A stretch of 64,000 bases of DNA from Anabaena catenula FACHB-362. GTDB lineage: Bacteria > Cyanobacteriota > Cyanobacteriia > Cyanobacteriales > Nostocaceae. Shown piece by piece: positions 25,084 to 34,507 of the stretch. Each line of letters opens with the position of its first letter. Within the stretch, counting starts at the first letter, position 1. A program made the translations under genes and the position numbers. Location: NCBI RefSeq assembly GCF_014698735.1, contig NZ_JACJTQ010000034.1, positions 1 through 64,000 on the forward strand. The letters run 5' to 3'. The notes below the pieces were generated by a model that saw only the letters and a list, made by a program, of their open reading frames with translations, did not search any database and was not told the origin of the DNA.

Positions 25084-25827
25084 TTATTCAACCACTGTAG
25101 CGACAGTTCCCTCAGCCGAGGGAGGTACACTGGGTAACTCTAAACAGTATCCCGCGCCATAAACTGTCTTGATATAGCGGGGATGACGAGGATCTGGTTC
25201 GAGCTTAGTCCTTAAGTGGCGAATATGCACCCGAATTGTTTCGATGTCATCATCAGGATCGTAACCCCAAACTTCTCGCAGGATTTCACTGGGAGAAACT
25301 GTCTGACCATGACGCTGAAGTAAGCAGTGAAGTAGCTCAAATTCCAAGTGTGTCAGTTTCACAGTTTCATTGAACCAGATAGCCTCAAACCTTTCTGGAA
25401 CTAAAGTAAGAGGCCCATAGCTGAGAATCTCACTGTGCTTTGCCGCTTGGGGAATGCGGTCAGTACGCCGCAACAAAGCCCGTACTCGTGCCAGCATTTC
25501 TTCAACTTCAAATGGCTTAGTCAAGTAGTCATCTGCACCCGCATTGAAACCCTCAACCTTATATTGAGTTTGGCTCAAAGCCGTCAGCATTAAGACTGGA
25601 ATCTCAGCGGTGCGGTCATCCCGACGTAGGCGTTGGCAAATGGTAAATCCATCTACTCTGGGTAACATGAGATCAAGCATGATCAAGTCTGGTTGTAGCT
25701 GGAGGGCCAGCGCCTGACCTTTAATGCCGTCTTCAGCTTGACTAACATCGTAGCCAGCCATTTCCAAGTTGACAGCAACGAGTTCTGAAATCGCTGGGTC
25801 ATCGTCTATGACAAGAATCCTCGGCAT
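25084..25827 (-). CDS. rpaA: Response regulator RpaA
   Basis: A 247-residue OmpR-type transcription factor. The receiver domain has [20 protein letters not shown], phospho-acceptor Asp in [13 protein letters not shown], and KPFEVEEML. The winged-helix domain has [19 protein letters not shown] and [18 protein letters not shown]. The match to RpaA as I know it from Synechococcus is close over the whole length, and clearly better than to RpaB. RpaA is the main output regulator of the KaiC clock, driven by the kinase SasA. It is transcribed alone and closed by a strong terminator. A short tail after LELPSVPPS varies between species. Confidence 0.9.
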   Translation of the reverse strand: MPRILVIDDDPAISELVAVNLEMAGYDVSQAEDGIKGQALALQLQPDLIMLDLMLPRVDGFTICQRLRRDDRTAEIPVLMLTALSQTQYKVEGFNAGADDYLTKPFEVEEMLARVRALLRRTDRIPQAAKHSEILSYGPLTLVPERFEAIWFNETVKLTHLEFELLHCLLQRHGQTVSPSEILREVWGYDPDDDIETIRVHIRHLRTKLEPDPRHPRYIKTVYGAGYCLELPSVPPSAEGTVATVVE

Positions 25828-25981
25828 TCTTAAAAAATTATGACTACTTATTTAAGGATAAATAAGAACCTTTGAGATATACAAAGATTGTTATTAGGAT
25901 TATCAAAAAGATTTAAAATCTAACATAAATATTAAGATTAAAAGGCTTTGAGATCAAGATCAATTTACACGAAATTTTTAA

Positions 25982-27067
25982 ATGATGTGTTACTCTACCT
26001 ACAATCCGCCTTATTTTTTGCGAAATGGCGTGACAATGACTGCCTACACTGCTTTGTGGGGAGGTCGTCATTGGGAAAGTACAACTATACATCCAGAGCC
26101 ACTTTATCAGAAAGTCATCTTTACAGGTGGGCAAGGTGTGCCAATTTTTGGTTGGGTCGCTATCCCCCCAAATGCCCATAGCACAATTATTGGCACTTAT
26201 GGGATTACCGGAGAGTTAAATCAACAATGGTTTTTGCGGCTGTTGGGGCGTAAAGCATACGCGCAAAGATACGCTGTGGTGTTATTTGATTGGCGAGCGC
26301 ATGGTAAAACCGCAGAATTATCCCCAACTTTAACTTCCGATGGTTTGTATGAGGGTGAAGATTTTGTCCACATTGCGGCAGCAGCAGCGGCCATGGGCTG
26401 CCCAAAAAAGTTTTGGTTTACGGGGTATTCTTTAGGGGGACAATTGGCGCTGTGGGCGCTGAAAGCGGCTGTAGATTTAACTAGAGCAGGAGATTTAGGA
26501 ATTAAAGAGAGTGACATTGCTGGGGGGGCGGTGATTTGTCCAAGTTTGGATTCATTGCGATCGCTCACGTATTTAGTCACAACTCCCTTTGGTAAGTACG
26601 TAGAACCACGCATTGCCAGGGAATTAAAAAAACTTGCATGGAAAATACACGCTGCTCACCCTGGTAGTTTGGAAGCAGAAGCAATTGAACGAGCTAACAG
26701 CATTTGGGGATTTGACGAAGAACTAGTAATTGAACGTTTGGGTTTTTCGTCTGTAGAAGACTATTATGAAGCCAGCAGTGCTTTAAATCTATTACCTCAG
26801 TTATCAAAACCAACCTTGATTCTTTATGCTGCTGATGACCCATTATTTCATCCCGACATTGTTGCCGATTTAAAAGCTGCCAGTTCCAAAAATGCGGCTA
26901 TAGATTTGTTACTCACCTCTTACGGTGGTCATGTGGGTTATCTGAGTAGCAAAAAATGCCAGCGCCAAGCACAAGATCCTGACCCCTGGTGGGCTTGGAA
27001 TCGCATTTTACAGTGGATAGAAGCAAAGCGTAGTCATGAAGTTGATAAAGTGGTCATGGTGAGATAA
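25982..27067 (+). CDS. YheT-like alpha/beta hydrolase
   Basis: A 361-residue soluble hydrolase. The nucleophile elbow is GYSLGGQLALW. The acid and His are likely in LYAADDPLF and SYGGHVGYL near the C-terminus. VVLFDWRAHGKT lies before the elbow. The N-terminus with YNPPYFLRNG is typical of cyanobacterial YheT-family proteins, so I keep ATG 25982 rather than ATG 26036. Substrate unknown; relatives are thought to be esterases. It is 74 bases upstream of hetI, with a repeat between, and may or may not share its promoter. Confidence 0.75.
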   Translation: MMCYSTYNPPYFLRNGVTMTAYTALWGGRHWESTTIHPEPLYQKVIFTGGQGVPIFGWVAIPPNAHSTIIGTYGITGELNQQWFLRLLGRKAYAQRYAVVLFDWRAHGKTAELSPTLTSDGLYEGEDFVHIAAAAAAMGCPKKFWFTGYSLGGQLALWALKAAVDLTRAGDLGIKESDIAGGAVICPSLDSLRSLTYLVTTPFGKYVEPRIARELKKLAWKIHAAHPGSLEAEAIERANSIWGFDEELVIERLGFSSVEDYYEASSALNLLPQLSKPTLILYAADDPLFHPDIVADLKAASSKNAAIDLLLTSYGGHVGYLSSKKCQRQAQDPDPWWAWNRILQWIEAKRSHEVDKVVMVR

Positions 27068-27141
27068 TTTATCCAGAAGACAGCGCCACATCTCCCCGCG
27101 TCTCCGTGTCCCCGTGTCTCTTCTTCAATTTTGAACTGCTT

Positions 27142-27879
27142 GTGAATAATTCTAATTATATCTGGCTACCTGCACCCACAGATTTAACTTTGTCATCGGA
27201 TCATGTCCATATCTGGAAAATAGATCTAAATCAGTCAGAATCACAACTGCAAGCTTTCAGAAAAACCCTATCAAGTGATGAAATTGCTCGTGCTGAAAGG
27301 TTTTATTTCCCAGAACATCGTCAGCGTTTTATTGCTGGACGGAGTAGTTTACGCTCTATTTTAGGGCGTTATTTGGGTGTTGAGCCTTCACAAGTAGAAT
27401 TTGAATATCAACCACGGGGAAAACCTGTATTAGCGGCTAAATTTGCCGAGAAAAAGCTGTTTTTTAACTTGTCTCACTCTCAAGATTTAGCTCTGTGTGG
27501 GGTAAGTTGCACGCGGACAATAGGTGTGGATTTAGAACATATTCGCCCGATGTCAGATTTAGAAAATCTTGCCAAACGCTTCTTTTTACCCAGAGAATAT
27601 GAAGTAGTCAAATCCCTTCCTTTAGATCAACAGCAACAGGTATTTTTCCGTTACTGGACTTGCAAAGAAGCTTATTTAAAAGCAACTGGAGATGGTTTAG
27701 TTCAGTTAGAGCAAATTGAGATATTTTTGACATCAACCGAACCTGCCAAATTGCTTGTATCTGGAAATTGGAGTTTGAGAGAATTATCACCAGCAAATAA
27801 TTTCGCTGCTGCTGTTGTGGTTGCAGGTACTATTGGGGATTTGTATAGTTGGAACCTGATTGAGGATAAAATTAGTTAA
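27142..27879 (+). CDS. hetI: 4'-Phosphopantetheinyl transferase HetI
   Basis: A 245-residue Sfp-type enzyme that converts apo carrier proteins to the holo form using coenzyme A. Motifs: PRGKPVLAAKFAEKKLFFNL, IGVDLEHIRPM with the Mg-binding Asp, and RYWTCKEAYLKATGDGL with the catalytic Glu and Lys. I chose GTG 27142; a GTG 36 bases upstream lies inside a dispersed repeat (27091-27120) and gives a non-conserved leader. hetI flanks the hgl cluster in Anabaena. Here it would serve the carrier domains of HglE and HglB, and could also activate the stand-alone carrier at 18.3 kb. Tail to tail with the antiporter gene. Confidence 0.9.
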   Translation: MNNSNYIWLPAPTDLTLSSDHVHIWKIDLNQSESQLQAFRKTLSSDEIARAERFYFPEHRQRFIAGRSSLRSILGRYLGVEPSQVEFEYQPRGKPVLAAKFAEKKLFFNLSHSQDLALCGVSCTRTIGVDLEHIRPMSDLENLAKRFFLPREYEVVKSLPLDQQQQVFFRYWTCKEAYLKATGDGLVQLEQIEIFLTSTEPAKLLVSGNWSLRELSPANNFAAAVVVAGTIGDLYSWNLIEDKIS

Positions 27880-27892
27880 TACTTTTGCTGAA

Positions 27893-30007
27893 TTATGGGC
27901 ATGATTGAGGTTCTCCCAGCATGACAATCGAACATTTCAAATTGTTAATCACCTGGGTTGTCACTTCACTAACTGCTAATCCCCCAGCAGTGCGATAGCG
28001 CACAGAACGCAAAACCACTAAATCAAATGCCTGAGCTTGCTCAATAATGACTTTGGCAATATCATCACCAACAATTGTTTGGATATTTGTATTTACTTGT
28101 AACTTGCTTTGATTAGCAATATCAGACAATTGAGATGTAAAATGTGTGACCTGATGAGCAGGTATGAGGCGTTGGCTTACGTGCAACAGTACAACTTCAG
28201 CTTGATTGGCATCAGCTAAAATTTGGGCAAACCTCACAGTACCGATAGTCACCCTTGTTAAGTCACCAACGGGGACAAGAATTCGCTTGATTTCTGTAGG
28301 ACTTTTTAACAAGCGTGTTACTGCTACCGGACAGTGAGAAGACCAGAACACCTTATCAATGAGACTACCGAATAAACGAGCGCGGAAATTTCTGGTATTT
28401 CCCCAACCCATCACCACTAAACTAGCATTGTGTTCCCGACTAGCGTGACTAATCCCCAAAGCCACATCATCATCAATCCGAATTGTCGGTGATGCTTTTA
28501 CGTCAAATTCTTGACTGATTTCTAAAGCCAACCTCAATCTTTCCTGACTTTTTTCTAGTGCCGTTACTAATGTCGGATCATCCATATTCACATGGGCTTG
28601 AGTAATGGCTAAAGGCATAATCTGTCCAGATTCATGGCGCGCCAGCAGTGCTGCCATTTCCAGTAAATAGCGTTGCGTGAGCGGGTTATAAATGGGAACC
28701 ACGACAATGAATGGCGGGTAATCTTGCTGCAAACGGTTGTCTGCTTTCTCTGCTTGCTCAATCACCGCCTCCTGAGATTCCCACCACACCGATAGACTGT
28801 CTGTTTTCCAGTCCGTGGCTGGGATGACTTGTAAAAACCTAGCAACCCTGGCTGTAATTATTGGACCCATGATGGCAGTAACCAACATCAAGACAATGAC
28901 ACTGTTTAAGACATCCTCACTGATTAGTCTCTCACCAGCAGGATTTAGGGATTGATAGGCAACTAATGTTGCTGCTAGTGTGGCTGCTACCTGCGGTAGC
29001 GATAATGACCACATTGTCAGCATCTCTGAATTGTTATAGCGATAAAATATTTTCGCTAGAAATGCCGCAACAAATTTACTGCCAATCAGCGCCACTACAA
29101 TTGCCGCAGTCAGACCAATTGAACTGAGAGTTTTGATAAACGCAGGTATATCAATTAGTAATCCCATGTCCACAAAGAAACAAGGGATAAAGAGAACACT
29201 ACCAATGAACTCTACCTTTTCTTTAACTGGACTATTTCCTAAAACGCCGTTGACTGCTAAACCTGCTAGGAACGCACCGACAATTTTTTCTACTCCAATC
29301 ACCTGCGCTCCTACAGATGCCAAAAATAATGCCAGCAAGATAAACAAAAATTGATTACCTTCTTCCTCCCCAGTGCGGCGGAAGAACTCTTTTCCTACCC
29401 GATTGAACCCAAATAATATCACAATTGAATAAATTGCCAGTCCAGCCAATAAAGTGAATAATTTAAAAGCTGTGAAATCTCCTCCATGAATACCCACACA
29501 AATTGCCAGTACTAACAAAGCACCTGTATCAGTGAAAATCGTTGCCCCAATTGTCACAGTTACTGCTTCATTGCCTATGACTCCTAAACGACTGATAATT
29601 GGATATGCCAGAAGAGTATGAGAAGCAAGTAAAGAACCAATCAGAACAGAAGAATTCCAGCTAAAATCGAATAAACGTCCAGTAATAATACCAGCAATTA
29701 AAGGTACTAAAAATGTTAAAGTGCCAAACCCAATTGAGCGATTTTTGGTTTGGCGAAACTGCTCAATATCAATCTCTAAACCAGCTACAAACATCAAATA
29801 AACTTTACCAATATCCGAAAGCAGTTTTATAGTTTCGGAGTTAGAGTTGAGGAGATTGAGTCCATTTTGACCCAGGACTACACCTGCTAGTAGCAAACCC
29901 ACCAATCCAGGTAATTTTAATCTCTCAAATAGCGGCGGAACAATAAAAATAGCTAGGAGGAGAATTGTAAAAGAAATGAGAGGTTCCGTGAGAAAATTTA
30001 CTGGCAT
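27893..30007 (-). CDS. Cation:proton antiporter with C-terminal universal stress domains
   Basis: A 704-residue CPA2-like membrane protein. Residues about 1-400 form the exchanger, with LPGLVGLLLAGVVLGQNGL, VEKIVGAFLAGLAVNGVLG and FVDMGLLIDIPAFIKTL. Residues about 420-700 are soluble and hold two universal-stress-protein-like domains (VPIYNPLTQRYLLEMAALLA; RILVPVGDLTRVTIGTVRFA). It would exchange Na+ or K+ for protons, with nucleotide-linked control. I chose ATG 30007 (MPVNFLTEP); a GTG 48 bases upstream is possible. It lies between hetI and the hetN-position gene, which as I recall are adjacent in Anabaena PCC 7120. Confidence 0.85.
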   Translation of the reverse strand: MPVNFLTEPLISFTILLLAIFIVPPLFERLKLPGLVGLLLAGVVLGQNGLNLLNSNSETIKLLSDIGKVYLMFVAGLEIDIEQFRQTKNRSIGFGTLTFLVPLIAGIITGRLFDFSWNSSVLIGSLLASHTLLAYPIISRLGVIGNEAVTVTIGATIFTDTGALLVLAICVGIHGGDFTAFKLFTLLAGLAIYSIVILFGFNRVGKEFFRRTGEEEGNQFLFILLALFLASVGAQVIGVEKIVGAFLAGLAVNGVLGNSPVKEKVEFIGSVLFIPCFFVDMGLLIDIPAFIKTLSSIGLTAAIVVALIGSKFVAAFLAKIFYRYNNSEMLTMWSLSLPQVAATLAATLVAYQSLNPAGERLISEDVLNSVIVLMLVTAIMGPIITARVARFLQVIPATDWKTDSLSVWWESQEAVIEQAEKADNRLQQDYPPFIVVVPIYNPLTQRYLLEMAALLARHESGQIMPLAITQAHVNMDDPTLVTALEKSQERLRLALEISQEFDVKASPTIRIDDDVALGISHASREHNASLVVMGWGNTRNFRARLFGSLIDKVFWSSHCPVAVTRLLKSPTEIKRILVPVGDLTRVTIGTVRFAQILADANQAEVVLLHVSQRLIPAHQVTHFTSQLSDIANQSKLQVNTNIQTIVGDDIAKVIIEQAQAFDLVVLRSVRYRTAGGLAVSEVTTQVINNLKCSIVMLGEPQSCP

Positions 30008-30055
30008 TTTTAATAAAAAAAGGTTACATAAGGCAAATTTTGTAATAGCAAACAC

Positions 30056-30323
30056 AGCATACAGTTTGCTATCTTTATAACTGCTCTATCTCCAGATGTA
30101 ATTGTTTACTGCCGGAGACAATGGCAACGAGAATACCACGGGCATCACCCGACAGCACCAGTAAGTTAATACTCTTGATCAGACTTATTAATTAATTATA
30201 GTTGATACTTGCTTTCGTTCAAAGGATGGGAGTGCAAGGTCTCAGCTGAATTGGTATGAGCAAAAAAAATAAGTCCGTGTAGAAGGACTTTACTAATTTA
30301 AAAACCATTGATCATCACTAAAA
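30056..30323. other. Gap between antiporter and SDR genes
   Basis: 268 bases with no gene. The terminator at 30261-30290 is its main feature; the rest should include the antiporter promoter. Confidence 0.5.
30261..30290 (-). terminator. Terminator of the minus-strand hgl operon
   Basis: On the minus strand AAGTCC and GGACTT (plus-strand 30285-30290 and 30271-30276) form a stem followed by a run of T. It lies 34 bases past the SDR stop codon. Confidence 0.75.
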
Positions 30324-31115
30324 TTACTTATCTTCCTGCATTGTTCTCACAACTTTGGTCACCAGATTTCTAGGAAAAAATCTGACACTTTTAGCCAATA
30401 TTTTATTTAAAAGTCCGGGAATCACTATCGTCTTACCTCGCATTAAAGCATCATAACCAAGCTGGGCAACAGTTTGAGCATCCATCATTTTCTGACCCTT
30501 AACCAGCTTAGAATCTGCCATTCCCGTTCTTTCATGAAATGCAGATACTGTTGAACCTGGACAAAGAACTGTCACCGTCACACCAGTTCCTTCCAATTCA
30601 TTAGCTATAGCTTCAGAAAAGGATAAAACATAAGCTTTAGTTGCAAAATAAACCGCCATTAAAGGCCCAGGTTGAAAAGCAGCAGCTGAAGAAACGTTTA
30701 ATATTTTGCCCTTACCATCTTTAACCATCTCTTTGAGAAATAACTTAGTTAAATGGGTAAGACAAACTAAATTTACCTGCAACATTTCTAATTCAATACT
30801 CAGGCTCGTTTCATTAAATAAGCCATAAGTACCAAATCCAGCATTATTTACCAGTACATTAACTTTGATCTCAGATTGTTGCAACTCAGTAAAAATTTCT
30901 TCAGGTGATGTTGATATAGATAAATCTTTAACAAGAATCTTAGGAAAAATTTTGAATTTTTGTTGAAATTCAACATCTATTTCTGCAAGTTTTAGTCTAT
31001 TTCTATCGACCAAAACAAGATTGTAATTTTTGGAGGCAAAAATACAGGCTAATTCGTAACCAATTCCACTAGCTGCCCCCGTAATCAGAGCAGTTTGTTT
31101 GTCTTGTATATTCAT
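30324..31115 (-). CDS. Short-chain dehydrogenase at the hetN position
   Basis: A 263-residue NAD(P)H-dependent oxidoreductase. The cofactor site is ALITGAASGIGYELA, NNAG is present, and the catalytic Tyr and Lys are in VYFATKAYVLSFSE. It directly follows hglB, where Anabaena PCC 7120 has hetN. But the sequence looks more like DltE/YqjQ-type reductases than HetN, and the RGSGR pentapeptide that HetN uses in pattern control is absent: the equivalent stretch is VKDGKGKILNVSS. I infer a metabolic reductase, perhaps acting on HGL intermediates. Possibly the last gene of the hgl operon; a terminator follows. Confidence 0.8.
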   Translation of the reverse strand: MNIQDKQTALITGAASGIGYELACIFASKNYNLVLVDRNRLKLAEIDVEFQQKFKIFPKILVKDLSISTSPEEIFTELQQSEIKVNVLVNNAGFGTYGLFNETSLSIELEMLQVNLVCLTHLTKLFLKEMVKDGKGKILNVSSAAAFQPGPLMAVYFATKAYVLSFSEAIANELEGTGVTVTVLCPGSTVSAFHERTGMADSKLVKGQKMMDAQTVAQLGYDALMRGKTIVIPGLLNKILAKSVRFFPRNLVTKVVRTMQEDK

Positions 31116-31164
31116 GTCAAAAATTTTGTGAAATTAGCCGGAAATACTGGCATTTCAACAGAGT

Positions 31165-31185
31165 AGGGTGAGCAATGCCCACCCT
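31165..31185. repeat. Dispersed inverted repeat (GGTGGGCA/TGCCCACC family)
   Basis: An imperfect palindrome AGGGTGAGCAATGCCCACCC in the gap between hglB and the SDR gene. A related copy lies at 41184-41203. Confidence 0.6.
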
Positions 31186-31198
31186 GTTTACTTAATAA

Positions 31199-32716
31199 CT
31201 AAGCAAGACTCAAGAAACCAGTTTGAACCAAATATGAAGTGTAAGTCATCAATAATTGAGAGTCGAGTGGTGGACAAACAATCGCAGTACCAGCTAGTGC
31301 ATCTAGAGTTTCTTGGCAACTAATAATCGGTCTTCTGGCTTGCAAATACAAATCGGGAATAGTCAATTGTTCATCAGACCAACGCTCTAATAAAAATGGT
31401 CGCAGAGTGTATAAAGGATTTTCAGGAGAAGTGACATTATTAATTAACTCTGCTTGCCACTGTTCATAAGGAACCATCTTAATTGCAAAACCAAATGAGC
31501 GTACCCAATCAACTAAAGATGCTAAAGATGCAGGTTGAGGATGTTGTAAGTGAAAAGCCTTACCAATGGATTTTTGTTGACGTGATAAATAAACAATAGC
31601 TTTGCTGACATAGTCCACAGGAGACATATCCAACATATAATCTACATCAGGAAAAGATCCCATTTGTAGACAACCTTTAATCATCAAATTGATAAAGTCA
31701 TGGGTATTGCAAATACCAGTTGTGCTATCTCCAGAAATCAAAGGTGGTCTGTAGATAGTGATAGGAAGTCCCCGACTACCAGCAATTTTTACTAACTTTT
31801 CAGATACCCATTTAGTTTGTGAGTAGCCGAGGAAAATGCCTTCCCAATCATTAAAGTCTTGTTGTTCTGTAACTACCTTGCCAGCATAAGCAGTTGATTC
31901 AAAAACAGCCACACTAGAAACGTAATGAACAGGCTTTACTTTGGTTTGACAAGCCAAGCGTAAAACTTCCTGAGTTCCCAAAACATTAGCAGTTTTTAAA
32001 GCTGAATATGGATAAACATAATTCAGCAAAGCCCCACTATGATAAATAGTATCAATATTAGCTGCTAGGGTTTGGAACTGTTCTGCATCAATACCTAAAA
32101 GTGGCTGTGCTAAATCACCAATAATGGGAATAATTCGGGAGCTATAACTATCATCCCAAAGTCCATATTGTTGCAGATTATTTTCTAATTTGCTCTTACC
32201 TTCTACAATATCAGTTGCACGAACTAAGCAATACATATTTGCTAGAGTTTCTTGCAAAAGTCCTTTGATGATAAAAGCGCCTAAATAGCCTGTACCCCCA
32301 GTCAAAAAGATATTTTTGGGGTCGCTGATAGACACCGGAGAATTACCAACTGGTTGGATAGTGGGGTCAAGGACAACTTCAGCAGCTAAATCGAGAAAAG
32401 GAGGAGCAATATTTACAGCAGCAACGGTTTTACCCTCAGAATCTTTAACCTGAGATGTATTGGGTACTTCTTCAGATAAACGCTGGGAAAGTGAAGCAAT
32501 AGTTGGATAATGCCAAAGTAGAACAGGAGAAGGTTTAAATCCTAGTAATTGTTCTAATTTACTGATAATAATCATGGCTTGGGCAGAATCCAAACCATAA
32601 TTTTCTAAATTTTCGTCAACATCAATTTCATCAGTTGAAGTTGAAATTACTTCAGCTAAATTAATCACCAAGAATTTTTGAATATCTTCAGCAGAATAAG
32701 ACGGTTTTAAATTCAT
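31199..32716 (-). CDS. hglB: HGL synthase carrier-thioester reductase HglB
   Basis: A 505-residue two-domain protein. Residues about 8-80 are an acyl carrier domain with the pantetheine Ser in [13 protein letters not shown]. From about residue 130 there is a thioester reductase with NAD(P)H site [30 protein letters not shown] and a [11 protein letters not shown] active-site Tyr/Lys. Such reductases free a carrier-bound chain as aldehyde or alcohol. Here the product would be the long-chain alcohol that is later glycosylated. The gene begins 2 bases after the hglA stop, so the two are co-translated. Names follow the Anabaena cluster. Confidence 0.88.
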   Translation of the reverse strand: MNLKPSYSAEDIQKFLVINLAEVISTSTDEIDVDENLENYGLDSAQAMIIISKLEQLLGFKPSPVLLWHYPTIASLSQRLSEEVPNTSQVKDSEGKTVAAVNIAPPFLDLAAEVVLDPTIQPVGNSPVSISDPKNIFLTGGTGYLGAFIIKGLLQETLANMYCLVRATDIVEGKSKLENNLQQYGLWDDSYSSRIIPIIGDLAQPLLGIDAEQFQTLAANIDTIYHSGALLNYVYPYSALKTANVLGTQEVLRLACQTKVKPVHYVSSVAVFESTAYAGKVVTEQQDFNDWEGIFLGYSQTKWVSEKLVKIAGSRGLPITIYRPPLISGDSTTGICNTHDFINLMIKGCLQMGSFPDVDYMLDMSPVDYVSKAIVYLSRQQKSIGKAFHLQHPQPASLASLVDWVRSFGFAIKMVPYEQWQAELINNVTSPENPLYTLRPFLLERWSDEQLTIPDLYLQARRPIISCQETLDALAGTAIVCPPLDSQLLMTYTSYLVQTGFLSLA

Positions 32717-32718
32717 CT

Positions 32719-34389
32719 TTACATCTCCAATGTAGACTGAACTGGGTGATATTGACCGTAGTAATTGGGTATTTGCAATCCCTGAATTTTTAAATTTTGG
32801 ACGCGGTGTAGAAAAGCTGTCCCTTTCATAATTTGATTAGCGATATCGACTACATGACGATGATTTGGTTCAGATAAATATGAACCTCTCACCCAGTCAT
32901 TAAAGCCACCCATAGCGGGGCCACACCAAATTTGATAATCTACCTCTCGACCTTTTTCACCAGAACTAGACCAACGGGAAGATAATCCTAAATACCAGCG
33001 AAAAATTAAAGCCATTTTGAGTTTAGGATTATTAACAGCTTTACCTAATTTCTCTGGATTTTTTTGGGATAAATAAGCAGCAGTTCCTTCCCAAACTTCA
33101 GCCAGACTCTTGCGGAAGATTTGTTTTTCTAATTTCTCTCTTTCCGCTACAGGAATATCTTCAATTGAGTCATAACTGCGATATAATTCATATAATTTCT
33201 GCGCTCGCATAGGGAACATTGTTCCACGTTTGAGAACTTGCAATTTGACTCCCATTTCAAACATATCTGCGGCTGGAGCCATAATCATATCCGCCATTTC
33301 TGCTTGAGCTAATAACTTTTTGGTATGTTCAGAAGCTCCAGATTCAACACAAGATTGATTAATTGAACCAGTCATTACATAAGCAGCACCCATCATAAAT
33401 CCAGCTAAGGCTGATTCTGGTGTACCAATTCCTCCAGCTACTCCCACTCTAATGGGTGTTGTGTAATGATATTGTGCTTGAATTTCATCCCGTAAACTAA
33501 TAATTGAAGGTAGCAAACAAACTAAAGGACGATTATCTGTATGACCACCAGAATCAGCTTCGACGGTAATATCATCAGCCATGGGAACTTGGCTGGCTAG
33601 AGTTGCTTGTAACTCAGTTATTAGTCCTTGCTGAATTAATTCTTTGAGAATCCTCGCAGGTGCTGGTTGCATAAATTTAGTTGCAACTTCGCGGCGAGAA
33701 ATTTTAGCAATGACTTTATTTTTAATTTCAACTTGATTAGCACTATTTAAACTTAGCCCAGATACACGATAATAGACGATGTTAGGAGTTAAGTCTAAAA
33801 ATGCTGAAGCTTCTACAGTTCTAACCCCATAATTGAGGTATAAATCTACAGCACGACGTTCAATAGTAGGTTCATTAGGACTGTGAATTAAATTAAAAGC
33901 ATAAGGTTTATCAGGTAAGGCTTGTTGAATGCGGTTAATGGCAGCTTCTAAACGGTCTGGTGTTAAACCACCTGCACCAAAAGAACTTAAGATGTTTTCT
34001 TTTCCTAGTGCAATTACCATTTCTTCGGAAGCAATACCACCTGCCATTGCACCAGTAACATAGGCATATTTCACACCATAAGCAGTGAGAAAATTGGGGT
34101 CACCAAATTGTTGTAGGTGAATTGGTGGAACTGAGATTAAAAGCTCTGCTTGTCCTATTGAACCGTTATCAGCAGGTGCTAAATACCCATCGTTAGTAAC
34201 ACCAATTTTGCCACCAACTCTAATAATATAACAAGGTTTATCTGATGCCAGCAATTTATCTTTGATGGCATTTTGCTCAAAGGAGATACAATCTAAGGAA
34301 CCTTTCCAAATTTGTTTTTGATTTTGAGACCAAGAAAAAAAACTTAGACCATTATTATGTTGATTTCGTACCGTCTCTACAGTTGTCAC
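32719..34389 (-). CDS. hglA: PfaD-type enoyl reductase of the HGL synthase
   Basis: A 556-residue FMN enzyme of the PfaD (nitronate monooxygenase-like) family that reduces enoyl-carrier intermediates in PUFA-type synthases. Marks: [17 protein letters not shown] near residue 115, [34 protein letters not shown], and [20 protein letters not shown]. Length is normal for PfaD. It supplies the full reduction step needed for a saturated alkyl chain. It lies between hglC (118 bases upstream, with a dispersed repeat in the gap) and hglB (2 bases downstream). The symbol hglA rests on remembered gene order and could differ in other naming. Confidence 0.85.
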   Translation of the reverse strand: MTTVETVRNQHNNGLSFFSWSQNQKQIWKGSLDCISFEQNAIKDKLLASDKPCYIIRVGGKIGVTNDGYLAPADNGSIGQAELLISVPPIHLQQFGDPNFLTAYGVKYAYVTGAMAGGIASEEMVIALGKENILSSFGAGGLTPDRLEAAINRIQQALPDKPYAFNLIHSPNEPTIERRAVDLYLNYGVRTVEASAFLDLTPNIVYYRVSGLSLNSANQVEIKNKVIAKISRREVATKFMQPAPARILKELIQQGLITELQATLASQVPMADDITVEADSGGHTDNRPLVCLLPSIISLRDEIQAQYHYTTPIRVGVAGGIGTPESALAGFMMGAAYVMTGSINQSCVESGASEHTKKLLAQAEMADMIMAPAADMFEMGVKLQVLKRGTMFPMRAQKLYELYRSYDSIEDIPVAEREKLEKQIFRKSLAEVWEGTAAYLSQKNPEKLGKAVNNPKLKMALIFRWYLGLSSRWSSSGEKGREVDYQIWCGPAMGGFNDWVRGSYLSEPNHRHVVDIANQIMKGTAFLHRVQNLKIQGLQIPNYYGQYHPVQSTLEM

Positions 34390-34507
34390 GGCAGTTATTC
34401 CTCAAGTTTTAATCAATGGATATGAGATGAAGAATTTAGATCACGCTCAAGACGCAGAAACACCGATTAAGAGGTTTGATATTTCTACGTCTCGGTGTGA
34501 TATTTTA

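Noticed and set aside
27106-27141. Longer hetI start at GTG 27106
   Set aside because: The extra codons come from a dispersed repeat and are not HetI-like.
30324-31115. Straight assignment of hetN
   Set aside because: Position fits, but RGSGR is absent and the sequence is nearer to other reductases.
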